Assembly: GCF_007655135.1 (NCBI RefSeq)
Contig: NC_045132.1
Location: 28,263,255-28,327,254 of the forward strand
Length of the DNA stretch: 64,000 nucleotides
Origin: Punica granatum
Taxonomy: Eukaryota; Streptophyta; Magnoliopsida; Myrtales; Lythraceae
Direction of reading: 5' to 3'
Shown: in pieces, positions 1-11,143 of the stretch
Layout of the letters: each line of letters starts with the position of its first letter
Position numbering within the stretch: the stretch's first letter is position 1
Position numbers and translations under genes: made by a program
The notes under the pieces: model-generated
Told to the model about the DNA's origin: nothing
The model's database searches: none
What the model saw: only the letters and a program-made list of their open reading frames with translations

Positions 1-1455
1 TACGCCCGCCGCGGCGATCATCCGACCTTGGACTCGGAAGAGGAGGAGGAGGAGGAGGAGGACGTGGACGTGGAGGAGCTGGAAGGCGTGGACGACCATA
101 TCCCAGTGGCACGGCCTGTCACCGACTACGACATCATAATCGATGCGCTTCCCTCCGGGACAATCAACGACCTTCACGAGATCGCAAGGAGGATGGTGGC
201 CGCAGGCTTTGGCCAGGAGTGTGCGAGCGTCTACAGCAGCTGCCGGAGGGAATTCTTGGAGGAGAGCATGTCGAGGTTGGGGCTGCAGAAGCTGAGCATC
301 GAAGAGGCTCAGAAGATGTCGTGGCAGGACCTCGAAGATGAGATCGAACGGTGGATTAAGGCCACGAACGTGGCAGTGCGGATCCTCTTCCCGAGCGAGC
401 GTCGGCTCTGCGACCGCGTCTTCTCTGGCCTTTCTTCGGCAGCTGACTTCTCCTTCATGGAGGTCTGCCGTGGTTCCATGGTTCAGCTCCTGAATTTTGC
501 TGATGCGGTTTCCATAGGCTCGCGCTCGCCTGAGCGACTGTTCAAAGTTCTCGATGTGTTTGAGACCCTTAGGGATCTGATGCCTGAACTGGACGCCCTG
601 TTCTCGGATCAGTTCTGTCTGCTCCTGAGGAACGAGGCAATCACCATCTGGAAGAGGCTGGGGGATGTGGTCAGGGGTATATTGATGGAACTGGAGAATC
701 TGATACGCCGGGACCCTGCGAAGGCTGCAGTTCCTGGGGGCGGCCTTCACCCCATCACCCGATACGTCATGAATTACCTTCGAGCGGCCTGCAGGTCGCG
801 GCAGGCCCTGGAGCAGGTTTTTGAGGAGAGCATCGTATCCCCGAATGAGTACGCGAAGCTGGACGGCCGAGCTGCAACCTCTTCCTTGTCGGTCCAGATG
901 GCATGGATCATGGATCTGCTGGAGAGCAATTTAGAGGCGAAATCAAAGGTCTATAGGGAGGCTGCGCTGTGTTCCGTCTTCATGATGAACAATGCCAAGT
1001 ACATTGTGCAGAAGGTAAGAGACAGCGATTTGGGGACTCTTTTAGGTGAAGACTGGATCCGAAAACAGACGGGCAAAGTCCGGCAGTACCAGCAGAATTA
1101 CATAAGAAGCTCCTGGAACAAGGTTGTAGGGGTGCTGAAGCTAGACAGCAGCTCTCAGGCTCCTAGATTCGATGCGGCCTCCATGAAGGAGAAGCTCAAA
1201 TTATTCAATGCGGCTTTCGAGGACATGTGCAAGGTCCAGTCATCTTGGATATTTACGGATGAGCAGCTGAGAGAGGACTTGAGAATTTCGGTGATCAAAT
1301 TAGTGGTGCCGTTTTATCAGGCCTGTGTGTCAAGGCTGCAGAATGTTGGCGAGATGAGGAAGCAGTCGACAGTCAAAGGCGTGGAAGAGATTGAAGTCCG
1401 GATAGGGGAACTGTTTGTAGGCAGAAGTAGTGAATCGGCTGGTGGCAGGGTATGA
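1..1455 (+). CDS. EXO70D: Exocyst subunit EXO70, D-clade type, 5'-truncated by window edge
   Basis: EXO70 is a subunit of the exocyst complex that tethers secretory vesicles to the plasma membrane; plants have many paralogues. The frame is open from base 1, so the true start lies upstream. No in-frame ATG precedes the acidic run of eight glutamates at about residues 13-20 of the visible 484. The rest is the C-terminal EXO70 domain without introns, usual for this clade. Recognisable blocks are DLHEIARRMVAAGFG, SCRREFLEESMSRLGLQKLS, FPSERRLCDRVF, SRSPERLFKVLDVFETLRD and GGGLHPITRYVMNYLRAACR, ending in GVEEIEVRIGELF before a TGA. The pattern fits EXO70D better than the A or B clades as I remember them. 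Family members are about 620-650 residues, so roughly 150 residues are missing. The segment before the final helix (near residue 455) looks a few residues shorter than I expect. The clade call is from memory. Confidence 0.9.
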   Translation, partial: YARRGDHPTLDSEEEEEEEEDVDVEELEGVDDHIPVARPVTDYDIIIDALPSGTINDLHEIARRMVAAGFGQECASVYSSCRREFLEESMSRLGLQKLSIEEAQKMSWQDLEDEIERWIKATNVAVRILFPSERRLCDRVFSGLSSAADFSFMEVCRGSMVQLLNFADAVSIGSRSPERLFKVLDVFETLRDLMPELDALFSDQFCLLLRNEAITIWKRLGDVVRGILMELENLIRRDPAKAAVPGGGLHPITRYVMNYLRAACRSRQALEQVFEESIVSPNEYAKLDGRAATSSLSVQMAWIMDLLESNLEAKSKVYREAALCSVFMMNNAKYIVQKVRDSDLGTLLGEDWIRKQTGKVRQYQQNYIRSSWNKVVGVLKLDSSSQAPRFDAASMKEKLKLFNAAFEDMCKVQSSWIFTDEQLREDLRISVIKLVVPFYQACVSRLQNVGEMRKQSTVKGVEEIEVRIGELFVGRSSESAGGRV

Positions 1456-3260
1456 TCCAGATTGAGATTGAGATTCAGATCCAGATCCAGATCCAGTAGG
1501 AGGAGGAGGTGAGGAAGGTGGCATCTCCAAACCCAAGCGGGTTGCTGTGTGTAATGTAGCTTGAGTTGAGTTGGGTTGGGTTGAGACAGCATTATGAATT
1601 TTCTTCTCTCCTATTAATGTTGTAATTTGAAGTAGTATTTATTCAAGTGGAAAGTGATGATGGATGGATGGAGATGAATCTGCAGTGCAGTGCAGTGCAG
1701 TTCAGTGAGTCAATATTATTTGTTTCAGCATCGCCATCTGCCATCTGTGTAAGTTGATTGCCTTGGAACGTTGGATTTGGAAGGGGACTTCCGTTCGTAA
1801 TGAATCGAGTAAAACTGCTTCTTGTCTTGTTGTCTGTTTAACTCCTGGCTGGCTAACAGGGCTGAAATTCTTCCTTCCTGCCTGTCTGCCTGCCTTCCTT
1901 CTTTCCTTGCCAATCCATGGAGTTGGCTTTAGTTACATGTATTTATTTTAATTTTTTTTTTTACTTCTTGTTGGGGTTCCTTCTTTGATGAGTATTGCAT
2001 TCGCATTGTTTGTTCCACTTTGCATGTATGTGTTCCGCCAGGCGGTAACTACGGCTCGAGTCGAGAGAGTGGCCGGGGAGAGAAAGGACCCTTTCTTTGT
2101 TGGCCATGACGAGTGCCACTTTAAGTCATCTCACTCAGCAGCTTTGATACATAACGATCTGGAAGGTGTTGGCAATAGCAGCAGTTTAATTTGATTCCTG
2201 CAATGCAATGCCCCAGGGGCTGGCTGCAGTCCTATACATTCTTCTAACTGCAGGCATTCTATCTATTCTATACTATTCAAAATCCTCATCTCTTGCTCAA
2301 AGCCAGGCAAAGATATGGTAGTGTAGAATGTGTAGATGCTCCTCCACGCCAATCAAGCAGTGAGCGAGCGAAGCTGAAGCTGCCCCTGATAGATAATGAA
2401 GCAAGCTACTGTGATTTGATACCAAACAATACAATTATTAGGTCTTTGTGCTTTCGCTCGGAGATAGAATGTTCGAGTTGATTCAAAACAACAGGTAATT
2501 AAGTCCATAATAGTCTCTGTTTTTTTTTTTGGTTAGCTTTCATAAAAATACAATTGTAAGCCTGCTTATTTGCTGGGATTTGTCCTGAGTTATTGCGAGT
2601 CCTATCCTTTAAAATAAAATTTTCTTACAATTATAGTGCCCTTGCATTGCACGGGATATGACATGATTTTTTTTTACATTTTTGATAATTTTATTATATA
2701 AAATATCGTTATAAATTGTTGAACATAGTATTTTAAAATTGATAACGGCATACTATTAGACATATAAGACTAATGGTAATTTATTTTCATGAATAAGATA
2801 AGAAAAAAACTAATGCATTAGTACATACGCCTTAAAAGAGGCAAAAAATTGAAAAACTCACATCCACCAACTTGAAAATAAAGTATGCATAAAAAATCAA
2901 AACGAAAAATTCCAACTATGTTACATCACGTTAATCACATGCATAAATTGGAGAATTCAAAAACTTGACAATGCGATGTGTTATATATTTGCTTTTCAAA
3001 AACAAATTAGATATTTTTTTAAATATAGATATGACATGTCATCTATATTATATATGTATAATACATTATAAATAGTAAATGTACTACACATAAAATGTGA
3101 CTGATATGAATCTGAAAAAATATTGCCATAAATAGATGCGAGTTCTTCAATTTTTTGTACGCACACGAGCTTCTTTTAGTACATCAACGATTAGACATGA
3201 AGATGAGTTCTTCAACCTTTTGCTTTCCTCACACTTAAACTTTTTTAGAATTTTTGAGTT
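1456..3260. other. EXO70D 3' flank and AT-rich spacer
   Basis: No gene is supported here. The first 200 bases after the stop are transcribed-looking 3' UTR with purine-rich microsatellite stretches and a short TGCAG-type repeat near 1683. From about 2500 the base composition becomes strongly AT-rich. A palindromic Helitron-like motif (TGCATTGCACGGG) lies near 2645. The segment about 3073-3245 is one copy of a dispersed repeat that recurs at 7262-7462 and, inverted, at 12255-12440. Confidence 0.6.
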
Positions 3261-3269
3261 TATCCAATT

Positions 3270-4370
3270 GAATTAAAAGCACTTTGCCTTCCAAATTATG
3301 AGGTGAATTCCTGACCTTCAAGATTTTGCAAACTACCTTCCAACCTAATTCAAAAATAAGCAAAGTGACTCCTATGTTAAATTCGGGCCACACTTCCGAC
3401 CAAAAAAGCTCACGTGCCATTTTAAAAACAAAATTAATATTCAGTTAATTAATTGATATTTGCAAAAGGTAAATTTGATTAAAAAAAAACTAAAATTTGG
3501 AGAAAAAATTTAGGGCAATAATCATGTTTGCCATCCCATTGCAGCCCTCCTTCTTAACTAGGAAAAACCCACCACTTCCACCATCTTGTAGGCGACCTTG
3601 AAACCGCAACCTTCTCGTTGGCGACTAGATGAAGTCCCAACCAATTAATCAATTAATGATGGAGAACTTGTTATATAATAAAAATCTAATATGAGAATAG
3701 CTTTTCAATTTTTGCCCCTTTATTTCTGCTCCTTTCTGCCCACAACAATCAAGTGTATCATCGAACTTCAAGTTCGTAAGTTTTTTTCTCCAAGTAATTT
3801 TAGTCCATACCTTAGATAAGAATAAAGAAGCTACTATCTTCCATTCACGAAGAAATCAGAAACAATCTTATTGGCATAGAAAGCTAATCATCCTACAAGA
3901 AACCACCTTAACTGCTTCAACATATAAGCATAGCAATTGAGCTTAATCATAGGGATTGAAGACACTTTAATCAAAACCATGCTCAGTTCAAGCAGATTTC
4001 ATCATTTCCGGTCCAATTTGACTAAACAAAGATAAACCCACAAAGAAGAAGCTCAGGACTTGCTTCCAACTTCCAATTAACAAGAAGAACCGATTGGGAT
4101 GGAATCATTTGGATGAAGGGGAAATTTGGCTGTCTAATTTTTCCCATTTGCAAGTAAATATCATCATTTATTCGAATGAAATTTTTTTCCTTTTTAAAAT
4201 GGCATGTGAGTGGTATGTGAGCTCTTTTGGCCGGAATTGTGGCCGGAATGCAATCGAGGAGTCACCTTGATTATTTTTCCATTAGGTCGAGAGGTACTTT
4301 GCAAAATCTTGAAAGTCGGGGGGTAAACCCAATTTCACCCCATAGTTCGGGGGCAAAGTGCCTTTAACTC
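3270..4370. mobile_element. Non-autonomous Mutator-like element with 9-bp target duplication
   Basis: The ends are inverted repeats of about 165 bp. The left end reads GAATTAAAAGCACTTTGCC and the right end, reverse-complemented, reads GAGTTAAAGGCACTTTGCC. The element is flanked on both sides by TATCCAATT (3261-3269 and 4371-4379), a perfect 9-bp target site duplication. Long terminal inverted repeats plus a 9-bp duplication are the signature of Mutator-like elements. The roughly 750-bp interior (3440-4190) has no convincing reading frame, so I see neither a transposase nor an identifiable captured gene. It sits directly next to a dispersed-repeat copy (3073-3245). Confidence 0.85.
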
Positions 4371-4379
4371 TATCCAATT

Positions 4380-7300
4380 TATGTATGTGCATTAACATAA
4401 GAGACGAAGCTATAGTGGGCCTAATTCAATGGCTATTTTGAACAATTTATAATAATATTTTATATAATAAAATGACCAAAAATGTAAAAGGATAATGTTC
4501 TATCTCGCAATACATGGGCTCTACAATTAATATAATATAAAGTGGGCCTAAATAGATTGTCTAAGAACGCTTGGTTGCTTAATATATTTTTCTCTAATTT
4601 TGAATTTTTCAAAGCAATTTTTTTAATTTTTTTAAATATATATAGATATATAAATTATGGGATCCATCACTATTGGGTTTTTTTAACTTTCTTTAAAAAT
4701 GAATTTTCAACTTCTTTTAATTGTCAAAACATAAGAATATATAGATTTGTGTGACCAGTAGTTATTCTCTTGATTCTTTTTTAGCTTTTTTCAATTTTTT
4801 TTAAGAATATAGATATAGATTTATAGAACCATTCATTGTTTTCTCAATTTTTTGAATTTTTTTAAAAATATTTTGTGAAAAAAAAGCAAAAATACTTTAT
4901 TGTTAATATTTTTAACAAAGACTTTTATCCATTTAAAAATTAAAATATTTTAAGGAAAGACCCAGATAAAACAATCATGTAAGATCATACTTGTCTTTCA
5001 AAAACAAATTAAGATAATATTTTCCATAGATATGATGTTTTATATATGTGCTTCTAAAAAAACAAATTATATCGTATCTTTTTATAGATACTAGTGAATC
5101 TACACGTGAAAGGTTTCTCGATTAAATGGTAAGATGTAATAATTATAAAATTCTAGAAAATATTAAAAAAATTCATAAAAAATATATAATTAATTATATA
5201 ACATCATTAATAATCTTATTGGTTGGTTTAAAGATACCAAATCAATAAATATTAACTATTTAATATCATTAATGTTTTTAAATATAACATGATTGATGAT
5301 ATAAAAAATCATAAATAATTAATTCAGTTTTTTTTGCCAGAATTAAGTCGATTTTCCTTTAAAAAGAAATTGTAATAAATATTCATTTTAAGTACATTAG
5401 TAATTTAATAATCTTGTTGTATTACACATATAATAAATCTTAAAATACGCAAAAATATAACGCGAGCAATAACTAATTAATATAAAAAGCTTTAGTCGAA
5501 TGCATGATTAAAATCATGATAATCAAGATAAAAAACAGTGAGCTCTATTAAAGGAGAGAGGAAAATAAAATAACAAAAAAAGATAATCTAATTGCTTATA
5601 ATTCTAATTCTTTTTAAGTGATTATCTCAAAAGTAATGAATAATTATTACCGATCTTCTTTTATTTGTAAATCACATATAATTCTAATTTATTCTTAATT
5701 TTCATTTGGAATAAGTGTAAAAAAAGTTTAAAAATTTGAAACATTTTTGCTTTCAGACCAAAATATTTATTTTTGTATAAACCAGACATAATATTTGTTA
5801 ATGTTATAATAAGGCCTTTCCAATATTTTGAAATTCTTATATTTCAAAATTTAACCTAAAATTTGCAAATTCTAAAAAATTAGAACAGTTATATATACAA
5901 ACATAACGAGCAAACTTGGGGGATCGAAAAATGAAAGAGAAAGGCAGACTAGACTTGTGGTGGTTCATCAAAGGGCACCATTGCCCTTGGCGAGGTCGTC
6001 AGCGGGTGGTGGTTTCCAGCCAAAGGCTCCTACTACTCAATTTCTTGCTTCTCATGAAAATATGACCAAGAGCACGGAGAAAAAAATAGAAAAAAATAAT
6101 AAAAGATAATAAAATAATATCTCCAAACATAGAGGTAAAGCTATGATATCCATGAAAAAAGAGAAAAATCTTGGAAAAACAGATAAAGAATTACTCGAAA
6201 ATCATTCATAAACATTCTCTATTAAAGACCCATAAATAATCTATAAATTATAAGGAATAGGTATTTTATAAGAGATGACCTATCTTTTATAAGAACACGA
6301 CCTTTGAGATTTTTGAGCAACAACATTGAGAATCTTTTCAAACCTCTTAATGAAACTATCAAGGAGAAAAATTTTAGAGGGAGAAGAGAATTCAAATGAT
6401 TTTTCATATGTACAATTGAAAACTGGAAAGTGTACATAGCTGAAATAAATGTAACTCTTTGAATAGTCATATCTCTTTAGCAATTACATCCTTTTACTAA
6501 AAAATTATTTCACCAAATACGAAATAGTATTTGATGATTAAATTTATTTATACTAATTTAATTATTAATCTTCTTATTAAATTATATGTTTCTCTTTATT
6601 TTTCCAATTTGGATCTTTATAGTCTTTTATTATACTAATGAAGATATAATTTTCTAATAAAAATAAAAAATTAAGTCATGTATGAATTTCATTTAGCCCT
6701 AGGGGATGCAATGGTCCCTTGAAATATTGTTTGAAAAGTTGTTTCCTTTCTATTGTTTGAATGTAGTGATATTTACCAAAAGGTACAATGATTTTAAGAA
6801 TTAATTTAGCTTTGTTAATTATTTAAAAGAACAAATTTGTACTATCATTATTTTAAGTAAGGGAAAAATATGAAGAATAGTTGAAAAAACACCTCATACT
6901 CTTATTTTTTTGCTATTGAAAGCATGAAAGGATTCAAGAGACAAAGACTGTGTGAAATCGCTAAGAAACGAACATATGATATAGTAAAGTTTTGAAATGA
7001 TAAATCGATATGAAAAAAGGGCAAACGTACCTGCAATAAGGATTAACTCTGTTGAAATGGATGCGAGAGGAAGAAATGTCAAAAATCAGTGATAAAGAGG
7101 AAAAACCTGAATATAAGCATTATAAAAGTATGCAACTAAAAGTAATTAATCTAAAAGAGAGCAATAAAAAGATGCGATGGTATAATGATACTTTTGGAAT
7201 GATAAAAATTGAAAAACACCTTATACTTTTATATATAGTATATATAATGTGTTACCATATATAATACGTTATAATTAAAGGAAATATCACACATAAAGTG

Positions 7301-8314
7301 TGACTAATATAGCTTTGAAAAATATTGTTATCACTATATGCGAGATCTTTTTTTCATTTTTTGCACACACACAACTTATTTTCGTATGTTTACGGTTTAC
7401 CATTAGACGTGAATGTGAGATTTTCAAATTTTTATTCTTTTTGCACTTAAATTTTTGTAGAATGGATTCCCTAACTTTATGTATGTGGTTAACATGAAAT
7501 ACGAAGTAATACCATATGAATATTGACAATGCTAGACACAAGGATTCACCTGCCGTGGTTGGAATTTTCTTTTTTCAATTTTCTATGCATAATCTCTTTT
7601 CTTTGTTTGACCACATGCATAACATCTTTTCAAATTGGTGAATATGAGGTTCTTTTTTTTTTTCCCACCAAGGTTGGACGTAAGTTCATTTTCTGAATGT
7701 GATTTTTTTTTCAATTTTTTGCTTATTTTATAACTTATGTACTACTTTGATTCTTCGATATATCAATATATTTTTGGCTTTTATTATCTAAGTAATATTT
7801 AATAATCTCGATGTTTTTATTTAAGATAAAAAATATTATTTTATCACATTAGTATTAATATTGAAATAATATATATTAATATACATATCAATTTATAATA
7901 CATATATAATATATAATAAAATTGATAAAAAGGAAATAAATTATATTTTATCCTGTGAAATGCACGAGATTCACTGCTAATATACATATATAGACTAGTA
8001 TACATATACAAAGGACTTAAATACGTTCACATGCATGTTTGTGGAGAGTACTCTTTTGTCCATCTTTTAGATTCCTTCAGCCTTTTATCTTTTTCCTCCC
8101 CTGTTCCAATCCTAGATTAGAATATAGAATATAGCAGTTGGTATAAATGATGGATTGGGTTCCTCTATGTATATATTTATATCAATATAACTGTGCCCAC
8201 CTCACCTCGGCTCCGCAAGTTGAGCTCATAGATAGAGGAAAAGAAAGCAACGCAAAACAAGGGCTGATCTGATCGAGCAGGGCAGGCAGGCAGATAGACA
8301 GGTCACAGTGCGAG
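4380..8314. other. AT-rich spacer with Helitron-like ends; PADRE gene promoter at right
   Basis: No gene is supported. The DNA is mostly low-complexity A/T with short ORFs typical of chance. Two CTRR-type ends lie here: one on the minus strand at 5091 (CTAG followed by T) and one on the plus strand at 7980 (CTAA followed by T). Both are preceded by a related motif ending in GATTCACT, which hints at Helitron-type insertions. A dispersed-repeat copy lies at 7262-7462. A TATA-like stretch (TATATATTTATATC) at about 8168-8181 lies some 140 bp upstream of the PADRE start codon and may be its promoter. Confidence 0.5.
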
Positions 8315-8875
8315 ATGGGCAACAGCTTGAGGTGTTGCATAGCGTGTGTTCTTCCCTGTGGAGCTCTAGACCTCGTTAGGGTCGTCCATCTCAACGGCTA
8401 CGTCGAAGAAATAACCCGCCCCATTACCGCAGCGGAGTTCCTCAAGTCCTATCCGAATCATGTCCTCAGCCTGCCCTGCTCTCAGGGGGTAGCCCGTCGA
8501 ATCCTCATCCTCTCTCCTGATTCCGAGCTCAAGAGAGGCTGCATCTACTTCCTGATTCCATCCTCATCTCTCCCTCCTGATTCCAACAACAAGAACAGGA
8601 AGAAGAGGGACGACAAAAGCGGAAACAAGCAAAGCAGTTCCAGCTGCAACCTGCAGGACAACAGATCCTCCAATAACAAAATCAGGAGAAGTGTGAACGA
8701 CACGTCTCCTCCTGAACCTGATACTGGCGCTGTCTCAGGATCAGGAAGCTACGGCCAGCATCAGGTCCGTGAAACTGGAGATATAGGAAAGAGATGCCTG
8801 CAGGGAAGAGATCGGAGGCACCATAGCCGAACTGCCAGTTGGCTGCCCCATCTTGAAAGCATTGCTGAAGACTAA
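8315..8875 (+). CDS. DUF4228 / PADRE domain protein, 186 aa
   Basis: This is a small intronless plant-specific gene. Its N-terminus, MGNSLRCC, is a classic N-myristoylation site followed by cysteines suited to palmitoylation, so membrane anchoring is likely. The PADRE (DUF4228) domain spans roughly residues 1-85, with VRVVHLNGYVEEITRPITAAEFLKSYPNHVL, then SELKRGCIYFLIP, the strand pattern typical of the family. Residues 90-186 are basic, Ser/Asn-rich and probably disordered, also common in this family. Family members respond to pathogens and abiotic stress; the biochemical role is unknown. The start is the first ATG after an upstream TATA-like stretch. Length is within the usual 150-200 residues, and nothing suggests truncation. 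Confidence 0.88.
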   Translation: MGNSLRCCIACVLPCGALDLVRVVHLNGYVEEITRPITAAEFLKSYPNHVLSLPCSQGVARRILILSPDSELKRGCIYFLIPSSSLPPDSNNKNRKKRDDKSGNKQSSSSCNLQDNRSSNNKIRRSVNDTSPPEPDTGAVSGSGSYGQHQVRETGDIGKRCLQGRDRRHHSRTASWLPHLESIAED

Positions 8876-10059
8876 CCCCACAAACACGCACACACACACA
8901 TGAACAGACACGCACAGACACTCTACAATTAATATATGCATGGGAGTGCTGCTGTTCATTTCTTAGATCCAACCATGCATGGGCAGCACAGCAGTTCTCT
9001 TATTAATTCTCTGAATCATCTTCCTGTTTTACCAGGCTTTGTTATTATTATTATTTTTTTCTCTCCTCATGATTATTGTATGTGAGGCGAGGCAAAGAGT
9101 CATTGGTTTGATCCATATAGTCAGTCACCCCCGCTGCTTCATCAGTATGTCCAGGTAAAATCATCAGTTTTTTCTTTTTTTGCTCCAAGAAAATCCAATG
9201 TGTTTTGGAGAGTAAGTGGAGTTCAGTTGTCTTTGTCGATCAAGATGTACATTATAACCTCAAATTTGATTGAGTTGGTGATTACTTCTCTTTTCCTATC
9301 TATTTAAGTATTATGTACACTCAAAACATTGATAGCCTGGTCTGGGCTGGCTGCGGTCACAGCTTTTAATAACGTAGAGTAATTCAAAGGGTTTTCAAAA
9401 AGGAAAGAAGCTCCGTGTGTCTGTTGACGGATATATATGTTTAGTCATCAGCAACTAGAAATATTGCAGGATTCAACCAGCAATAACAGAGATATCGGGG
9501 GTTCATGCATTGCTATCCATTCCCTAGCTTAGCTTCTTGTTGATATGTATATTAATCTAGCCACATCTACCATTAAGGAAACAACAAAGTGCCACTGCTG
9601 TGGCTGTAGGTACAGGCCATAGAAATAATTAAGGGCAACCAAATAGATACTAGCAGCTATGAAGAGCTCCTCAGTTCCTATTAATCCTTTAAAAAAAAAA
9701 ATTGAGTTGACCGACTGATTCCCAGAAACTCACTTTTACAAAACCTTATATAGTTCACGGCATACAGATGATAGCAGAGCTGCAGTGGATCGGACTGGAT
9801 AATTAATCTGATATGGCCATTTTGGTGCATGACTTGCTGAATTATTGATGGCGAGATTCAATGCATGTAATGTAATGTCAACCGACTTCAAGTCAGACAG
9901 AAGGGCTCCCATGATTGAAGTGTTGCCACTAAATTAAGTTTAGAAAAATAATAATAATAATGGCATCCGAGCTCAAGAACTATATATCTCTATTTATGGG
10001 GAGGGGACTTTACAGCTAATTATAGAAGTTTCTTTTTGTAATGTCCACCCAACCAACAC
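8876..10059. other. PADRE 3' flank and spacer
   Basis: The stop is followed by a CA-rich microsatellite (about 8881-8900) and T-rich 3' UTR-like DNA. No further coding, RNA or transposon feature stands out until the SINE at 10070. Confidence 0.5.
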
Positions 10060-10069
10060 TATTATCATC

Positions 10070-10238
10070 TTCTTCTTTCTTTCTTTTTTCCCGGTGTATT
10101 TTGGTATTCGGAAGTCCAACAGACTCTGATTAATTCAATTCGAACTGAATTGGCCACTCAAAGTGTAAAACTCTCCCAACATAGAGACCTTAATTAAGGG
10201 GAACAAATACTGAACCGCTTAAATCAACTCATATTGGT
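10070..10238 (-). mobile_element. tRNA-derived SINE copy with target duplication
   Basis: This copy is about 169 bp and reads on the minus strand. It is bounded by a 10-bp direct repeat TATTATCATC at 10060-10069 and 10239-10248. The left edge is T-rich (the minus-strand A-rich tail). The middle holds a segment shared with the other SINE copies (TATTCGGAAGTCCAACAGAC-like on the plus strand). The right part is tRNA-like, with an A-box-like stretch near the head. It is degenerate compared with the copy at 10948-11128. Confidence 0.75.
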
Positions 10239-10947
10239 TATTATCATCATTATTAGGTATTTCATATTATTATCAAAGACCAAATTGGTATGGTCTTTCC
10301 TTAATTTCCTTCTGCAGATTCCATGGTGAAGTAGGGGTTAATTAGACGAGCTAGCAAATGAGATGATTCAGGTTGATAATTTACTAGAAGAGAAGCTTTG
10401 ATTGTTGCAGTTGCATTCATCAACAAGAAGCAGGCAGCCTTCAAACGTGAACTATTAATCCAATGTCCTGAGACCAGTCGATGAGATCGATCCAAGGGAT
10501 CGAGCCTTTAATCTCCCTTTAAAGAAATTAAAAAAGGGTCTGTGCAAGCTGGCCAGTACATTAAAAAAAAATTAGGCTACAAAAAACAGGGCAGGGGGAG
10601 GTCACATGGATTCCCAGCGCAGCTTGCTCCCCGAATTATATATTTATATAATATAATATAATATGTCATTCATTGAAATTGTTTGCAATATCACATCTCA
10701 TTTTTTCTGGGACGGAGCCAGGAATTTCTTCCACGGGAATATATATAATACTATTAACGTAATATATGAATTTATGTTTAATCTACTAAAAGTGAAAAAT
10801 GGAAGTTTGCATTCTCAATATCATGTAAATATGATTTCTCGATTTTTACTAATAAAAGGAAAATTATATTCAAATTACCAAAATATCATTTATCTCATAA
10901 AAAAATCAAGTTTTAGATTACTAATAAATTTGGAGGAGATATTATTT

Positions 10948-11128
10948 TATCTTTTTTCGGTGTGTACCATGGTGTCCTGAAGTCCAATGGGGTCTGACTA
11001 ATCCAGTCGGGAGATCGAGCATTAAAGGTTATTCTTCCTCCCAACAAGTGCGCTTCCCGGGGTTCAAACTTGTGTTCTCCTCTTTACGGGAGTGAGCTGC
11101 TTATCACTCAACCAACACTTTTGTTGGT
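10948..11128 (-). mobile_element. tRNA-derived SINE, best-preserved copy
   Basis: This is the clearest SINE. A 15-bp direct repeat GAGGAGATATTATTT flanks it at 10933-10947 and 11129-11143. Read on the minus strand it starts with a tRNA-like head holding an A-box-like TGGTTGAGTGATAAGC and a B-box-like AGTTTGAACCC. A unique body follows, and it ends in an A-rich tail (plus-strand T run near 10950). Such internal Pol III promoters plus a poly(A)-like tail define tRNA-derived SINEs. The same body sequence recurs in four other copies within 7 kb. Confidence 0.88.
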
Positions 11129-11143
11129 GAGGAGATATTATTT

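Noticed and set aside
10948..11128. tRNA gene on the minus strand (A- and B-box-like motifs)
   Set aside because: The boxes belong to a SINE with a non-tRNA body, an A-rich tail and a 15-bp target duplication. A cloverleaf is not maintained.
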